A stretch of 64,000 nucleotides of DNA from CAMDMI01 sp044379485 (GTDB taxonomy: Bacteria; Bacteroidota; Bacteroidia; Cytophagales; Flexibacteraceae). The first letter of the stretch is position 1; every line of letters starts with the position of its first letter. Under the pieces are notes generated by a model. The model was not told the origin of the DNA. It saw only the letters and a program-made list of their open reading frames with translations, and made no database searches. The stretch covers positions 62,001 to 126,000 of the forward strand of contig JBIPOE010000003.1 of NCBI GenBank assembly GCA_044379485.1, read 5' to 3'. Made by a program: the position numbers and the translations under genes. Positions 43,681 through 51,931 of this stretch are shown here, piece after piece.

Positions 43681-43692
43681 AGGTCCAGGTTA

Positions 43693-43775
43693 TTGGTAGT
43701 GCCTATTGTACCATGTTGGAGATCATATAATTATTAAATATCTTTAGAGTGCTGTGCTAACTCAAAAGATATGTG
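43693..43775 (+). repeat. Structured dispersed repeat, copy R2
   Basis: Hairpin 2 is ATATCTTTAGAG/CTCAAAAGATAT (43738-43749 with 43761-43772) with loop TGCTGTGCTAA. Stem bases differ from R1 but still pair. The first hairpin is degenerate here (ATGTTGGAGATCAT). It follows R1 with a period of about 94 bases. Confidence 0.7.
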
Positions 43776-43802
43776 AAAATTGTATTTGCCATCCGATCGG
43801 AT

Positions 43803-45011
43803 TTAAACCCTCTCCAAAACTACCGCAAAACCCTGACCTACACCAATGCACATGGTAACCAAAGCGTATTTTTTACCTGTCAAAGACAATTCCAAGGCAG
43901 CGGAATAGGCAATTCTTGCACCAGACATGCCAAGCGGATGGCCCAGTGCAATTGCTCCCCCATTTGGGTTTATTCTGGCATCGTTATCAGCCAAACCCCA
44001 GGCATGAATACAAGCCATACTTTGGGCTGCAAAGGCCTCATTGAGTTCAATTAGTTCTATGTCTTTCATGGAAAGTCCCGCTTTTTTCAAGGCCTGATTG
44101 CTGGCCTCCACAGGTCCTATTCCCATGATTCTGGGTTCTACGCCAACTACTGCCGAACTTACAATTCTGGCCAACGGTTTTAAGTTATAGGTTTTGATAG
44201 CCGATTCTGAAGAAATCAAAATGGCAGCCGAACCATCGTTTAAGCCGGAGGCATTTCCTGCGGTAACGGTTCCCCCATTGGGTCTGAAAGCAGGTTTTAA
44301 TTTAGCCAAACCTTCAAGACTGGAACCTGGTTTTATAAATTCATCTTTATCAAAAACAAGTGCATCCCCTTTTTTCTGGGGGATTGAAATAGGGGCGATT
44401 TCCTTCGCAAATCGTCCATTTTTTAAGGCTTCAGTTGCTTTCATTTGGGAATGATATGCAAAAGCGTCCTGGTCTTCTCTGTTTATTTTATACATATCGG
44501 CCAGGTTTTCAGCTGTTTCTCCCATAGCATCTGTTCCGTACATGTCTTTCATTTTTCGGTTAACAAAGCGCCAGCCAAAACTGGAATCAAACATTTCGGC
44601 ATCCCGACCAAAAGGTGTAGAAGTTTTTGAGACGACCCAAGGCGAACGAGTCATTTGCTCTACACCGCCTGCAATAATCAAATCCCCATCACCCAATTTT
44701 ATGGCTCTGGAAGCTTGGACTACGGCTGACAGACCTGAAGCGCAAAGTCGGTTAAGCGTTTCTCCCGGAACTGAAACCGGTAAACCTGCCAGTAACAAAC
44801 TCATCCGGGCAACATTTCGATTGTCTTCTCCAGCCTGGTTGGCGCAACCTAGTATGACTTCGGCAATGGCTTCTCCTGGAATTTCCGGATGTTTGTCCAT
44901 CAGGGCTTTAATGGAAAAGGCGGCCAAATCATCGGCCCTTACTGTGGAAAGTGTTCCTCCAAAATTTCCTATTGGTGTGCGGGCTCCATCTATGATAAAA
45001 GCGTCATTCAT
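43803..45011 (-). CDS. Acetyl-CoA C-acyltransferase (thiolase)
   Basis: This 402-residue thiolase cleaves 3-ketoacyl-CoA or condenses acetyl-CoA in the cytosol. The nucleophile is C90 (NRLCASGLSAV). The conserved catalytic motifs ELNEAFAAQSM, GGAIALGHPLGMSGAR (catalytic His) and MCIGVGQG (second Cys) are present. The sequence resembles 3-oxoadipyl-CoA/beta-ketoadipyl-CoA thiolases, but a general fatty-acid degradation role is equally possible. No other beta-oxidation gene is adjacent. The 5' side has a long non-coding region with a 114-bp inverted repeat. Confidence 0.92.
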   Translation of the reverse strand: MNDAFIIDGARTPIGNFGGTLSTVRADDLAAFSIKALMDKHPEIPGEAIAEVILGCANQAGEDNRNVARMSLLLAGLPVSVPGETLNRLCASGLSAVVQASRAIKLGDGDLIIAGGVEQMTRSPWVVSKTSTPFGRDAEMFDSSFGWRFVNRKMKDMYGTDAMGETAENLADMYKINREDQDAFAYHSQMKATEALKNGRFAKEIAPISIPQKKGDALVFDKDEFIKPGSSLEGLAKLKPAFRPNGGTVTAGNASGLNDGSAAILISSESAIKTYNLKPLARIVSSAVVGVEPRIMGIGPVEASNQALKKAGLSMKDIELIELNEAFAAQSMACIHAWGLADNDARINPNGGAIALGHPLGMSGARIAYSAALELSLTGKKYALVTMCIGVGQGFAVVLERV

Positions 45012-45694
45012 GTCAAATTTGATTGGTGTATTTTAATCCCACAAATCTGATTGATTTTCCAGAATTGTTTGGTTGATTTATTTAAGAAACCAGTTACTCT
45101 TTCAAATGAAAGTCTACAATGTACGATCTTGCAAAAGGCCATTATATGAAGTCTAAATGAAAATTGAACATACTTTTCCTTTTTGGCCTCATTCCGGTTT
45201 CTCCGTAGGAGAAATGATTTTTGGCATGTTCAATTTTTTAATAGACTTCATATAAGTACAACACCCTCAATGACAGATAACAAAGGCGGAATACTATATT
45301 TCTTCTTAGCCAATTGGTTCAAGCAACTCAAATGACGCCACATCACATCAACTGTTTCATATTTCTCAAAATTTAATCGGGTCTCAAAACTTTGGTTGAA
45401 TTTTTTTGCATTTTTTACAAAAAGAAAAACAATCGCACCTCAAAATATTAATTAACCGTTTTTTCGTACTTACTTCGTTTAACTAATTCAATTAAAGTAA
45501 TATAAGCAACTGAAGGTTTGTTGTTATAAGGGAAATTATAAAAGAGCACTCTGGGGGCCACAATACTGAGCCTAATTTGAAATGCAGTAAATTCCAGTTT
45601 AGGGGTTTCCCCACAAAATAATTTCTTATTGTATTTTAAAATCCATGAATTTTGGTGGTAAATAGATTCTAACAAACTGGTTGATTTTTCCAAT
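45012..45694. other. 683-base intergenic region with a large inverted repeat
   Basis: It lies between the divergent thiolase and ABC transporter genes. The nested inverted repeat at 45142-45255 dominates the left half. A possible small gene on the minus strand at 45448-45717 is listed separately. Nothing else was recognised. Confidence 0.6.
45142..45255. repeat. 114-bp nested inverted repeat
   Basis: The outer 30-base arms (45142-45171 and 45226-45255) are about 87-90% complementary and begin TTATATGAAGTCTA. Inside them TCATT pairs with AATGA, and the core hairpin is TTTCTCC-GTA-GGAGAAA (45198-45214). As RNA it would fold into one long hairpin; as DNA it has MITE-like form, but no target-site duplication is visible. 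Confidence 0.75.
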
Positions 45695-45717
45695 ATGCTC
45701 TCTATTTCAAACTTCAA
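45448..45717 (-). CDS. Possible small protein of 89 residues, unrecognised
   Basis: The frame encodes MKFEIESILEKSTSLLES, then a balanced, non-repetitive composition ending VKRSKYEKTVN. I do not recognise it. It is unusual because its first 23 bases overlap the start of the ABC ATPase gene on the other strand, which would place its promoter inside that gene. It may be a real small gene, a gene remnant or chance. Confidence 0.3.
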   Translation of the reverse strand: MKFEIESILEKSTSLLESIYHQNSWILKYNKKLFCGETPKLEFTAFQIRLSIVAPRVLFYNFPYNNKPSVAYITLIELVKRSKYEKTVN

Positions 45718-46333
45718 AAAATATTACCACCAGCAACTCGCTCTTGAAATTTCTGACCTGGAAATACCAGCTGGAATTCACTGGATACAAGGAATTAACG
45801 GAGCCGGAAAAACTACTTTTTTCAGATCCATTGCCGGGATGTTGCCTTGTGAAGGAAAAGTGCTTTTGGAAGGGCGGTTTGATCTCATTCTTGATCCGGT
45901 TGAGTTCCGAAAGCGGGTTAATTATGGAGAGGCAGAACCAAACTTTCCGGATTTTTTAACCGCTACTGATCTGATTCATTTTGTAGGAAAGGCAAAAGGG
46001 GCAAGCAAACAACAAATGGAAGACTTGATTGAAGTTTTGGGACTTACAGATTTTATGAACAATCCAATTGGCTCATATTCAAGCGGGATGCTAAAAAAAA
46101 CATCTTTGGTAATGGCATTTTTGGGTAATCCACAACTGATACTGTTGGATGAGCCATTGATTACCATTGATAAAAAATCTGTGCATAATATGTATGAACT
46201 GGTTAACAGCTATCACAAAGAAAAGGGAGTTACCTTTTTGCTTTCCTCACATCAGGATTTTGAATTGGATGAAATTACAGTTTCCAATTCCTACCTGGTT
46301 CAAAATAAAACAGTTACCCTAAGCAGCAATTAA
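45695..46333 (+). CDS. ABC transporter ATP-binding protein
   Basis: This 212-residue ATPase is short, close to one nucleotide-binding domain. Walker A is GINGAGKTT (about 33-41). The Q-loop region is unusual, reading NYGEAEPNFPDFLTATDLI. The signature is SYSSGMLKK, Walker B LILLDEP and the switch His SSHQ. The stop is 1 base before the membrane-subunit frame, so the two form an operon. The D-loop region (LITIDKKS) fits the CcmA/DrrA-like exporter branch. The substrate is unknown. Confidence 0.9.
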   Translation: MLSISNFKKYYHQQLALEISDLEIPAGIHWIQGINGAGKTTFFRSIAGMLPCEGKVLLEGRFDLILDPVEFRKRVNYGEAEPNFPDFLTATDLIHFVGKAKGASKQQMEDLIEVLGLTDFMNNPIGSYSSGMLKKTSLVMAFLGNPQLILLDEPLITIDKKSVHNMYELVNSYHKEKGVTFLLSSHQDFELDEITVSNSYLVQNKTVTLSSN

Positions 46334-46334
46334 A

Positions 46335-47444
46335 TTGGTAGTTAAAATTGTATTATTTCGGGTCCTTGTTCTGGAGTTTTACAAGCAAAATGTTGCTTTT
46401 TTTCTAAGCATTGCTTTTGCGGCAGTTATGCTTTTCAGGGTATCCGATCATTTTGATATGGCAAGGGCTGCACTCCATTCCTTGCCCTTTCTTACCGGAG
46501 TTTATTTCAGTACATGGTTGCTTTATACAGTGAAAACCAGCCTGTTTGTTCTTAAATCTCTTTCAAACCCAAAGCAGTCATTCCTTTACAACTTAAGGTT
46601 GTTTCCCTTAAATGTGCAATTTCAAGAATTGTTGTCTGTCCAGCTTTATCTGATGGCGCCAGTCTTTTTTTATGCCGGATTTATGGTTTTTCTAGGTTTT
46701 ATGGATCAAACCTGGATTTCAATTGCGCTTATCCTTGGTTTCATTCTGCTGGTGTTTCTGGTTCCGGTTTTGGTCTTCATCCGGGATTTAAAGCATCCAA
46801 ATGCACAGCAATCTAATTGGAGTTTAAGCAGTGCTATCCATGTCAATTTTATAAGTCCTTATCCGGTTTTTTTTATCCGGTTTTTGCTTCGGCACCAAAA
46901 AATGCTGTTGATTCAGTCTAAGCTTCTTTCCTGTTTTTTGGTTTGGGGCGTATGTATTTTGTACCCAACTGATCAATATGATTTTCGCCTGATTTCAATA
47001 GGTATGCTTTTGGCTGCTGTAGGCAACTCTATGATTACAAATCAATACCATCACTTTGAAAAGGAACATCTTTTGATTTTCAGAAACCTGCCTTTTTCAG
47101 ATGCAAACCGGTTCAAATTGCAAACCTTCACCTATGCCATTTTTCTGGTGCCTGAATTGGTGATTCTGCTGCGAAATTTACCCCAGGAAATTGATTTTAT
47201 ATTGGCCTTCCAAGCTTGGTTTTTCCTTTTGTCAGTGGTGCTTTCTTTTCACTTTTTTCATTATTTCCAACCTGCAAAACCAGAAGAATCATCCAAAATT
47301 TATTTCGTGGTATTCTTTTCTAACATGCTGCTTATCATGTATAGGGTCCCAATTTTATTGCCCACCGCAGCTCTGATTGTATGCTCCTTTTTTCTGTTAA
47401 AAAAGTATTATTCAAAAGTGGAATATGAAATTGGAATTAATTGA
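46335..47444 (+). CDS. ABC transporter membrane subunit, probable TTG start
   Basis: This 369-residue integral membrane protein has about nine or ten hydrophobic segments spread along its length, for example NVAFFLSIAFAAVMLF and AFQAWFFLLSVVLSFHFFH. I do not recognise a named family. The only start codon compatible with the coding region is TTG at 46335, one base after the ATPase stop; no in-frame ATG lies near the first membrane segment. Its position makes it the transmembrane partner of the preceding ATPase. Confidence 0.75.
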   Translation: MVVKIVLFRVLVLEFYKQNVAFFLSIAFAAVMLFRVSDHFDMARAALHSLPFLTGVYFSTWLLYTVKTSLFVLKSLSNPKQSFLYNLRLFPLNVQFQELLSVQLYLMAPVFFYAGFMVFLGFMDQTWISIALILGFILLVFLVPVLVFIRDLKHPNAQQSNWSLSSAIHVNFISPYPVFFIRFLLRHQKMLLIQSKLLSCFLVWGVCILYPTDQYDFRLISIGMLLAAVGNSMITNQYHHFEKEHLLIFRNLPFSDANRFKLQTFTYAIFLVPELVILLRNLPQEIDFILAFQAWFFLLSVVLSFHFFHYFQPAKPEESSKIYFVVFFSNMLLIMYRVPILLPTAALIVCSFFLLKKYYSKVEYEIGIN

Positions 47445-47553
47445 TTTTATCAATTAGTAGCCTTTTGCCCAAAACATTTTCCCTCACATCCAAAAACCAG
47501 AAGAAATAAAAATTTCAAGCCTTTATTTGAACCCAAATCGATAATATCATCCA

Positions 47554-49968
47554 ATGAAAAATAATATTTCGTTGCTCTTATTAGCAATAAGCTTTTTGGG
47601 AAAAAGTTTTGCCCAAACCAATTACCAAATGCCAGCTAGAGAAATTCTGGAACTGGCAGATACCAAAGCACCTGTACAAAATCTGATTTCCAAATCCAAT
47701 AAATACCTGATGCAATTGGAAAGGCCACTCTATAAATCGCTGGAGGAATTGGCTGAACCAGAAGTTAGGCTGGCAGGTTTACGCATCAATCCAGAAAATT
47801 TCAACCAGGCCCGAGGTACTTATTTCACTGGAATAAAGCTTTTTAGCCTGCCGGATGCAAAAGAAATTCAGGTTACCGGCCTTCCGCAAAATCTAAAAAT
47901 ACAAGGATTGAGTATTTCTCCTCAGGAAACACACTTGGCCTTTATTCAGGTGTTGGCAAATGACCTGCAACTTTGGATTCTTGACCTTAAATCAGGTGTC
48001 GCAAAATACACGAACACCCACAATTTGAATGCGGTTTTAGGTGCCACTATTCAATGGGATGCCGATGGACAAAGCCTGATTATAAAATCGAAAGGAGAAA
48101 AAGGAAAATATCCTGACAGCCGTGTTTTACCAAAAGGACCAGCCACGCAGGATGCAACAGGAACAAAGGCACCTGCAAGAACATATCAGGATTTGCTACG
48201 AAATAAACAGGATGAAGCGAAGTTTGATTATTATGCAATGGCAAGTATTTCAAGAGTTTATGTCAATGGGTCAAGCTCAAAAAGTGTTTTACCTGAGGCG
48301 GTTTACAAACGGGTTTCGCTTTCACCGGATGGAAAAAATTTGATGACGGAAGAAGTAAAACAACCTTACAGCTACACGCTTACTTTCGGCTCCTTTACCA
48401 GTCAATTCAACATTTATTCTGCGGATGGGCAAAAGCTAAGCACCTTTTATGACCGTCCGCTTCAAGACAAAGTACCTTCCGATTTTGATGCCGTTGAAGC
48501 CGGAAGAAGACAAATTACCTGGCGTGATGATAAACCAGCAACTCTGGTTTGGGCTGAAGCACCAGATGCTGGAGATCCCAAAAATCCTTCAGAATTTAGA
48601 GATCAGATTTTTCAGGCGGAAGCACCATTTACCCAGGCAAAGTCAATTTGTTTCCTCAAAAACAGGGTTACAAATATTACTTTTGGAAAAACAGATTTCG
48701 CCATTGTGCAGGATTTTTGGTGGAAAACAAGAAATACGAAAACTTATTCCATCAATCCAGGTCTTGAAAAGCAGGAGCCAAAGCTACTTTTTGATAAAAG
48801 TAGTGAAGATGTATATGGAGATCCAGGCTCTTTTGCCACCACTTTCAACTCCATGAATCGCCCGGTTTTAGAATTTAGCAAGGATGGGAAAAAGCTGTTT
48901 TTAGAAGGCGAGGGTTGCTCTCCTGAAGGCAACAAACCATTTTTGGATGAGTTTGAAATAGCAACAAAAATAACAAAACGACTTTGGCAAGCAGATGGAA
49001 AAGCGACATACGAGCAAATTGTAAGAGTACTCGATTTGGATAAAAAGTTATTGATTACAAGCATAGAAGCGCCCAAAACAATGCCTAATTTATATATCAG
49101 AAACTTTGGTAAAAAGGAAAACCCAAGGCAAATTACCTTTAGACCCAATCCTTATGAGTCGCTTTCTAAGGTGAGCAAGCAAAAGATATTTTACAAAAGG
49201 AAAGACGGCGTTCAATTGTCTGCAACCTTGTATTTGCCCGCAGGTTATGACAAAGTAAAATCCGGAAAATTGCCTATGCTGATGGAAGCGTATCCAACTG
49301 AATATAAGGATGATAAAGCAGCAGGACAGATAAAAGAATCCCCACACACGTTTATTGCAATAAATTGGGCAACACCAGTTTTTTGGGTAAACAGAGGATT
49401 TGCCATATTGGAGGATGCCCAGTTTCCAATCATAGGAAAAGGAACGGAAGAACCAAACGATACCTACAATGAGCAATTGGTGGCAGACGCTGAGGCGGCA
49501 ATCCGATATGTGGATTCCCTGGGCGTAGTAGATAAAAACCGATGTGCAGTTATGGGCCATTCCTATGGTGCTTTTATGACAGCTAATTTGCTTTGTCACA
49601 GCAACTTGTTTGCCGCAGGCATTGCTCGCAGCGGAGCATACAACAGAACACTTACTCCATTTGGTTTCCAATCTGAGGAACGCAACTATTGGCAGGCCCA
49701 AAAAATTTACAATACCATGTCACCTTTCAATTTTGCGGATAAATTTTCAAGCCCGATTTTGTTAATCCACGGCGATGCAGACAACAATCCGGGGACTTTT
49801 ACTTTGCAAAGTGAAAGGCTTTTTCAGGCAATTAAAGGCAATGGAGGAAAAGCACGATTGGTACTTTTACCATTTGAAAGCCATGGCTATGCAGCCAGAG
49901 AAAACATCATGCACATGCTTTGGGAAATGGACAGCTGGCTGGACAAATGGGTGAAGGAGAAGAAGTAA
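47554..49968 (+). CDS. S9 family (prolyl oligopeptidase-like) serine peptidase, secreted
   Basis: This 804-residue protein has a signal peptide (1-20, ISLLLLAISFLGKSFAQ). An N-terminal beta-propeller (about 50-520) is followed by an alpha/beta hydrolase domain. The catalytic triad can be seen: Ser670 in GHSYGAFM, Asp in HGDADNNPG (741-743) and His777 in ESHGYAA. The overall form resembles the 'glutamyl endopeptidase-like' S9 group, with YLPAGYDKVKSGKLPMLMEA. It should degrade peptides in the periplasm or outside the cell. It is a single gene. Confidence 0.9.
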   Translation: MKNNISLLLLAISFLGKSFAQTNYQMPAREILELADTKAPVQNLISKSNKYLMQLERPLYKSLEELAEPEVRLAGLRINPENFNQARGTYFTGIKLFSLPDAKEIQVTGLPQNLKIQGLSISPQETHLAFIQVLANDLQLWILDLKSGVAKYTNTHNLNAVLGATIQWDADGQSLIIKSKGEKGKYPDSRVLPKGPATQDATGTKAPARTYQDLLRNKQDEAKFDYYAMASISRVYVNGSSSKSVLPEAVYKRVSLSPDGKNLMTEEVKQPYSYTLTFGSFTSQFNIYSADGQKLSTFYDRPLQDKVPSDFDAVEAGRRQITWRDDKPATLVWAEAPDAGDPKNPSEFRDQIFQAEAPFTQAKSICFLKNRVTNITFGKTDFAIVQDFWWKTRNTKTYSINPGLEKQEPKLLFDKSSEDVYGDPGSFATTFNSMNRPVLEFSKDGKKLFLEGEGCSPEGNKPFLDEFEIATKITKRLWQADGKATYEQIVRVLDLDKKLLITSIEAPKTMPNLYIRNFGKKENPRQITFRPNPYESLSKVSKQKIFYKRKDGVQLSATLYLPAGYDKVKSGKLPMLMEAYPTEYKDDKAAGQIKESPHTFIAINWATPVFWVNRGFAILEDAQFPIIGKGTEEPNDTYNEQLVADAEAAIRYVDSLGVVDKNRCAVMGHSYGAFMTANLLCHSNLFAAGIARSGAYNRTLTPFGFQSEERNYWQAQKIYNTMSPFNFADKFSSPILLIHGDADNNPGTFTLQSERLFQAIKGNGGKARLVLLPFESHGYAARENIMHMLWEMDSWLDKWVKEKK

Positions 49969-50075
49969 TTTTTTCGGCCGATTCCTGATTAGAGAATCGA
50001 AAAAAAACTGACATAACTTTGGCGGATTTTTCTGTCATATTTTGTTATTTTTGTTCTGGTTAACCACTTAAATAT

Positions 50076-50288
50076 ATGCGAGACTTACAACTGTATCTGG
50101 AAATAAGCAGGCTTCCTATTTCGGTGAAAGAACAGGTTCTTTTGTTTATTAGGTCTCTAACTTTTGGTACAAAAGAGGAAAATAAGCCCGCTAAAAAAAC
50201 CCCAAAAGCAGGTTGTATGAAAGGTACATTTTCTATGGGTCCAGATTTTAATGAACCACTGGATGACTTTAAAGATTACATGGAATAA
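50076..50288 (+). CDS. DUF2281-type antitoxin
   Basis: This 70-residue protein is the probable antitoxin of a type II pair. The N-terminus is helical (LPISVKEQVLLFIRSL). The C-terminus KAGCMKGTFSMGPDFNEPLD followed by DFKDYME is the typical DUF2281 ending that wraps the PIN toxin. Its stop overlaps the toxin ATG by 1 base. A TATTTTTG at 50046-50053 could be the -7 element of its promoter, though the -33 spacing is poor. Confidence 0.82.
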   Translation: MRDLQLYLEISRLPISVKEQVLLFIRSLTFGTKEENKPAKKTPKAGCMKGTFSMGPDFNEPLDDFKDYME

Positions 50289-50683
50289 TGCAGATTCTGC
50301 TGGATACCCATGCTTTTATTTGGTTTGTAGAGGACGATCCTCTTCTTCCTTCTCATCTTAAGATGGTTCTGGAAAATCCCGAAAATGAAATATTTATTAG
50401 CATGGCTTCCATTTGGGAAATGGGAATTAAAATAAGCCTGAAGAAGCTAACGATTAATAAAACGATCGAACAAATCATTGAATTGGTTGAAACAAATGGA
50501 TTTCAAATTTTACCCATTTTACCCAAACATATTGTTGTTTTAGGTGGATTAGAATTTCACCATAGAGATCCATTTGATCGACTACTTATAGCCCAGGGCA
50601 TTTCTGAGAATCAAATCATCGTTAGTAATGATTCTGTTTTTGATGCTTATCCACGAAAAAGAATTTGGAATAGAACTATTTGA
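50288..50683 (+). CDS. PIN domain toxin (VapC-like)
   Basis: This 131-residue PIN-fold ribonuclease is the predicted toxin. The acidic metal-binding residues are all present: D6 (LLDTHAFIW), E44 (SIWEM), D94 and D97 (HRDPFDRLL) and D115 (SNDSVFDAY). Nearly all VapC-like proteins with a DUF2281 partner look like this. An intact active site suggests a working toxin. Its target RNA is unknown. Confidence 0.88.
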   Translation: MQILLDTHAFIWFVEDDPLLPSHLKMVLENPENEIFISMASIWEMGIKISLKKLTINKTIEQIIELVETNGFQILPILPKHIVVLGGLEFHHRDPFDRLLIAQGISENQIIVSNDSVFDAYPRKRIWNRTI

Positions 50684-50731
50684 ACCTCTTTTGTTTAGAA
50701 TTTCAGATGGAGTTTTGAGTTATTCTCCTTT

Positions 50732-51868
50732 TTATCGCCCGTTCGTAAATCCAATTTTACCTTTTGATGGAGTGAACTCAAAGTCCATTTCATCCAGGTT
50801 GTAGATTTCTGACAGGCTCATTGGCTTTTCAATTGATTTTTCAAAACCTAGGGATTGGGCCAGTTTTTTGCCCTTTTCCAACTCTAATTCCTTAAATTCA
50901 TATTGGGCAATCAAACGTCCTTTTCTTAACAAGGCCTTGTCAATCATTGAGATATCTGTATTAAATGTGCAGATAATCTGAATGTTAAGGCAATCGGCCA
51001 AAATGCCATCGGTTAAATTCAATAATGCAGAAACGGCCGAACCACCATTTTGATCCCGGCTTTGTACCACCAATTCTGCATCTTCTATTACCAGTATCGT
51101 ATTGGGATTCTCCAACAAAAAAGGCATCATGGAAGGCAATGTTAAGGATTGAGCCATGTTTGGTGGCAAGAATATTACCTGTTTAGATACCATAGAAATC
51201 AGATGCCTGATGTAATGCGTTTTACCCGTCCCTGGTTTTCCATGTAAAATCAAAAGGCCTTTATCATTTTTCTGGTTAAGCCTTTTTATGATAATTTCAT
51301 GAATGGGGAGTAAGTCCTCATTGTAGTTTTCTTCTAAATGGAAAGCCGTCGGTTTAATCTCAAACGGACTTGTGGACAAACCAGCCTCGGTTTGTTGAAT
51401 GATGTAAATGAGTGATTTTTTGTCCTTTACACGCTTAAACTTCCTAAACTTAGTTGCCAGTTCCTCCATTTCTGACAGGGCCGTATTCTTAAACAAAATC
51501 CTGACTTTTGACAAGCGCATATCAATATTTACGAGGATGTCATTTTTCAGAATATAGTAAATATCATAAGGCGACTTTTCGCCGATTCCATACATTCTGG
51601 TGAAATAATAATCCTGAATAAATTCGTCATAATGCTCAACAAACCAAGTGTTTGCTTCCCAGGAATCAATATTTTTTTCCCCTATAAAGTGAGGCACCTG
51701 CTTAAAATAAACAGAATAAAACCTAAAAAAATTCAGGTAGGTATTGGAGTATTCATCATACACCCGCCAGAAATCTGAGGATTTTATGGTTTCCTGAAAT
51801 TCTCCATTTCCAGATTTTGTGGTAGGGAGTTTTAAAACTTTTTGGGGTTCTTCTACTGGATTTTCCAT
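50732..51868 (-). CDS. AAA family ATPase of unknown function
   Basis: This 378-residue cytosolic protein has an N-terminal ~180-residue region without recognisable domain, rich in aromatics (YLNFFRFYSVYFKQ). The AAA+ module follows at about 195-340: Walker A GKPGTGKTH, Walker B TILVIEDAE, sensor 1 ICTFNTD and an arginine region KALLRKGRL. The pattern resembles the Bcs1/classic AAA group. Proteins of this form are common in Bacteroidota without known role. It lies 63 bases downstream of mutS in the same direction, but no repair link is implied. Confidence 0.82.
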   Translation of the reverse strand: MENPVEEPQKVLKLPTTKSGNGEFQETIKSSDFWRVYDEYSNTYLNFFRFYSVYFKQVPHFIGEKNIDSWEANTWFVEHYDEFIQDYYFTRMYGIGEKSPYDIYYILKNDILVNIDMRLSKVRILFKNTALSEMEELATKFRKFKRVKDKKSLIYIIQQTEAGLSTSPFEIKPTAFHLEENYNEDLLPIHEIIIKRLNQKNDKGLLILHGKPGTGKTHYIRHLISMVSKQVIFLPPNMAQSLTLPSMMPFLLENPNTILVIEDAELVVQSRDQNGGSAVSALLNLTDGILADCLNIQIICTFNTDISMIDKALLRKGRLIAQYEFKELELEKGKKLAQSLGFEKSIEKPMSLSEIYNLDEMDFEFTPSKGKIGFTNGR

Positions 51869-51931
51869 GGTTTGTAAAGTTTAAAAATTTTGTTTTAGGA
51901 TTATAAAATTGACCATCAGTCAATTGAAAAG

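Larger units (their letters stand above)
43432..43802. other. 371-base gap holding two copies of a structured repeat
   Basis: It lies upstream of the HD gene and downstream of the thiolase gene. Copies R1 and R2 of the repeat (about 43615-43775) occupy the centre. No gene or clear promoter was recognised in the rest. Confidence 0.7.

Noticed and set aside
43615..43775. CRISPR array
   Set aside because: Only two units, imperfect repeats with covarying stems, no uniform spacers and no cas genes in the window.
43803..45011. Thiolase as part of an aromatic (beta-ketoadipate) pathway
   Set aside because: The sequence resembles such enzymes, but no other gene of that pathway is near; only the general thiolase call is kept.
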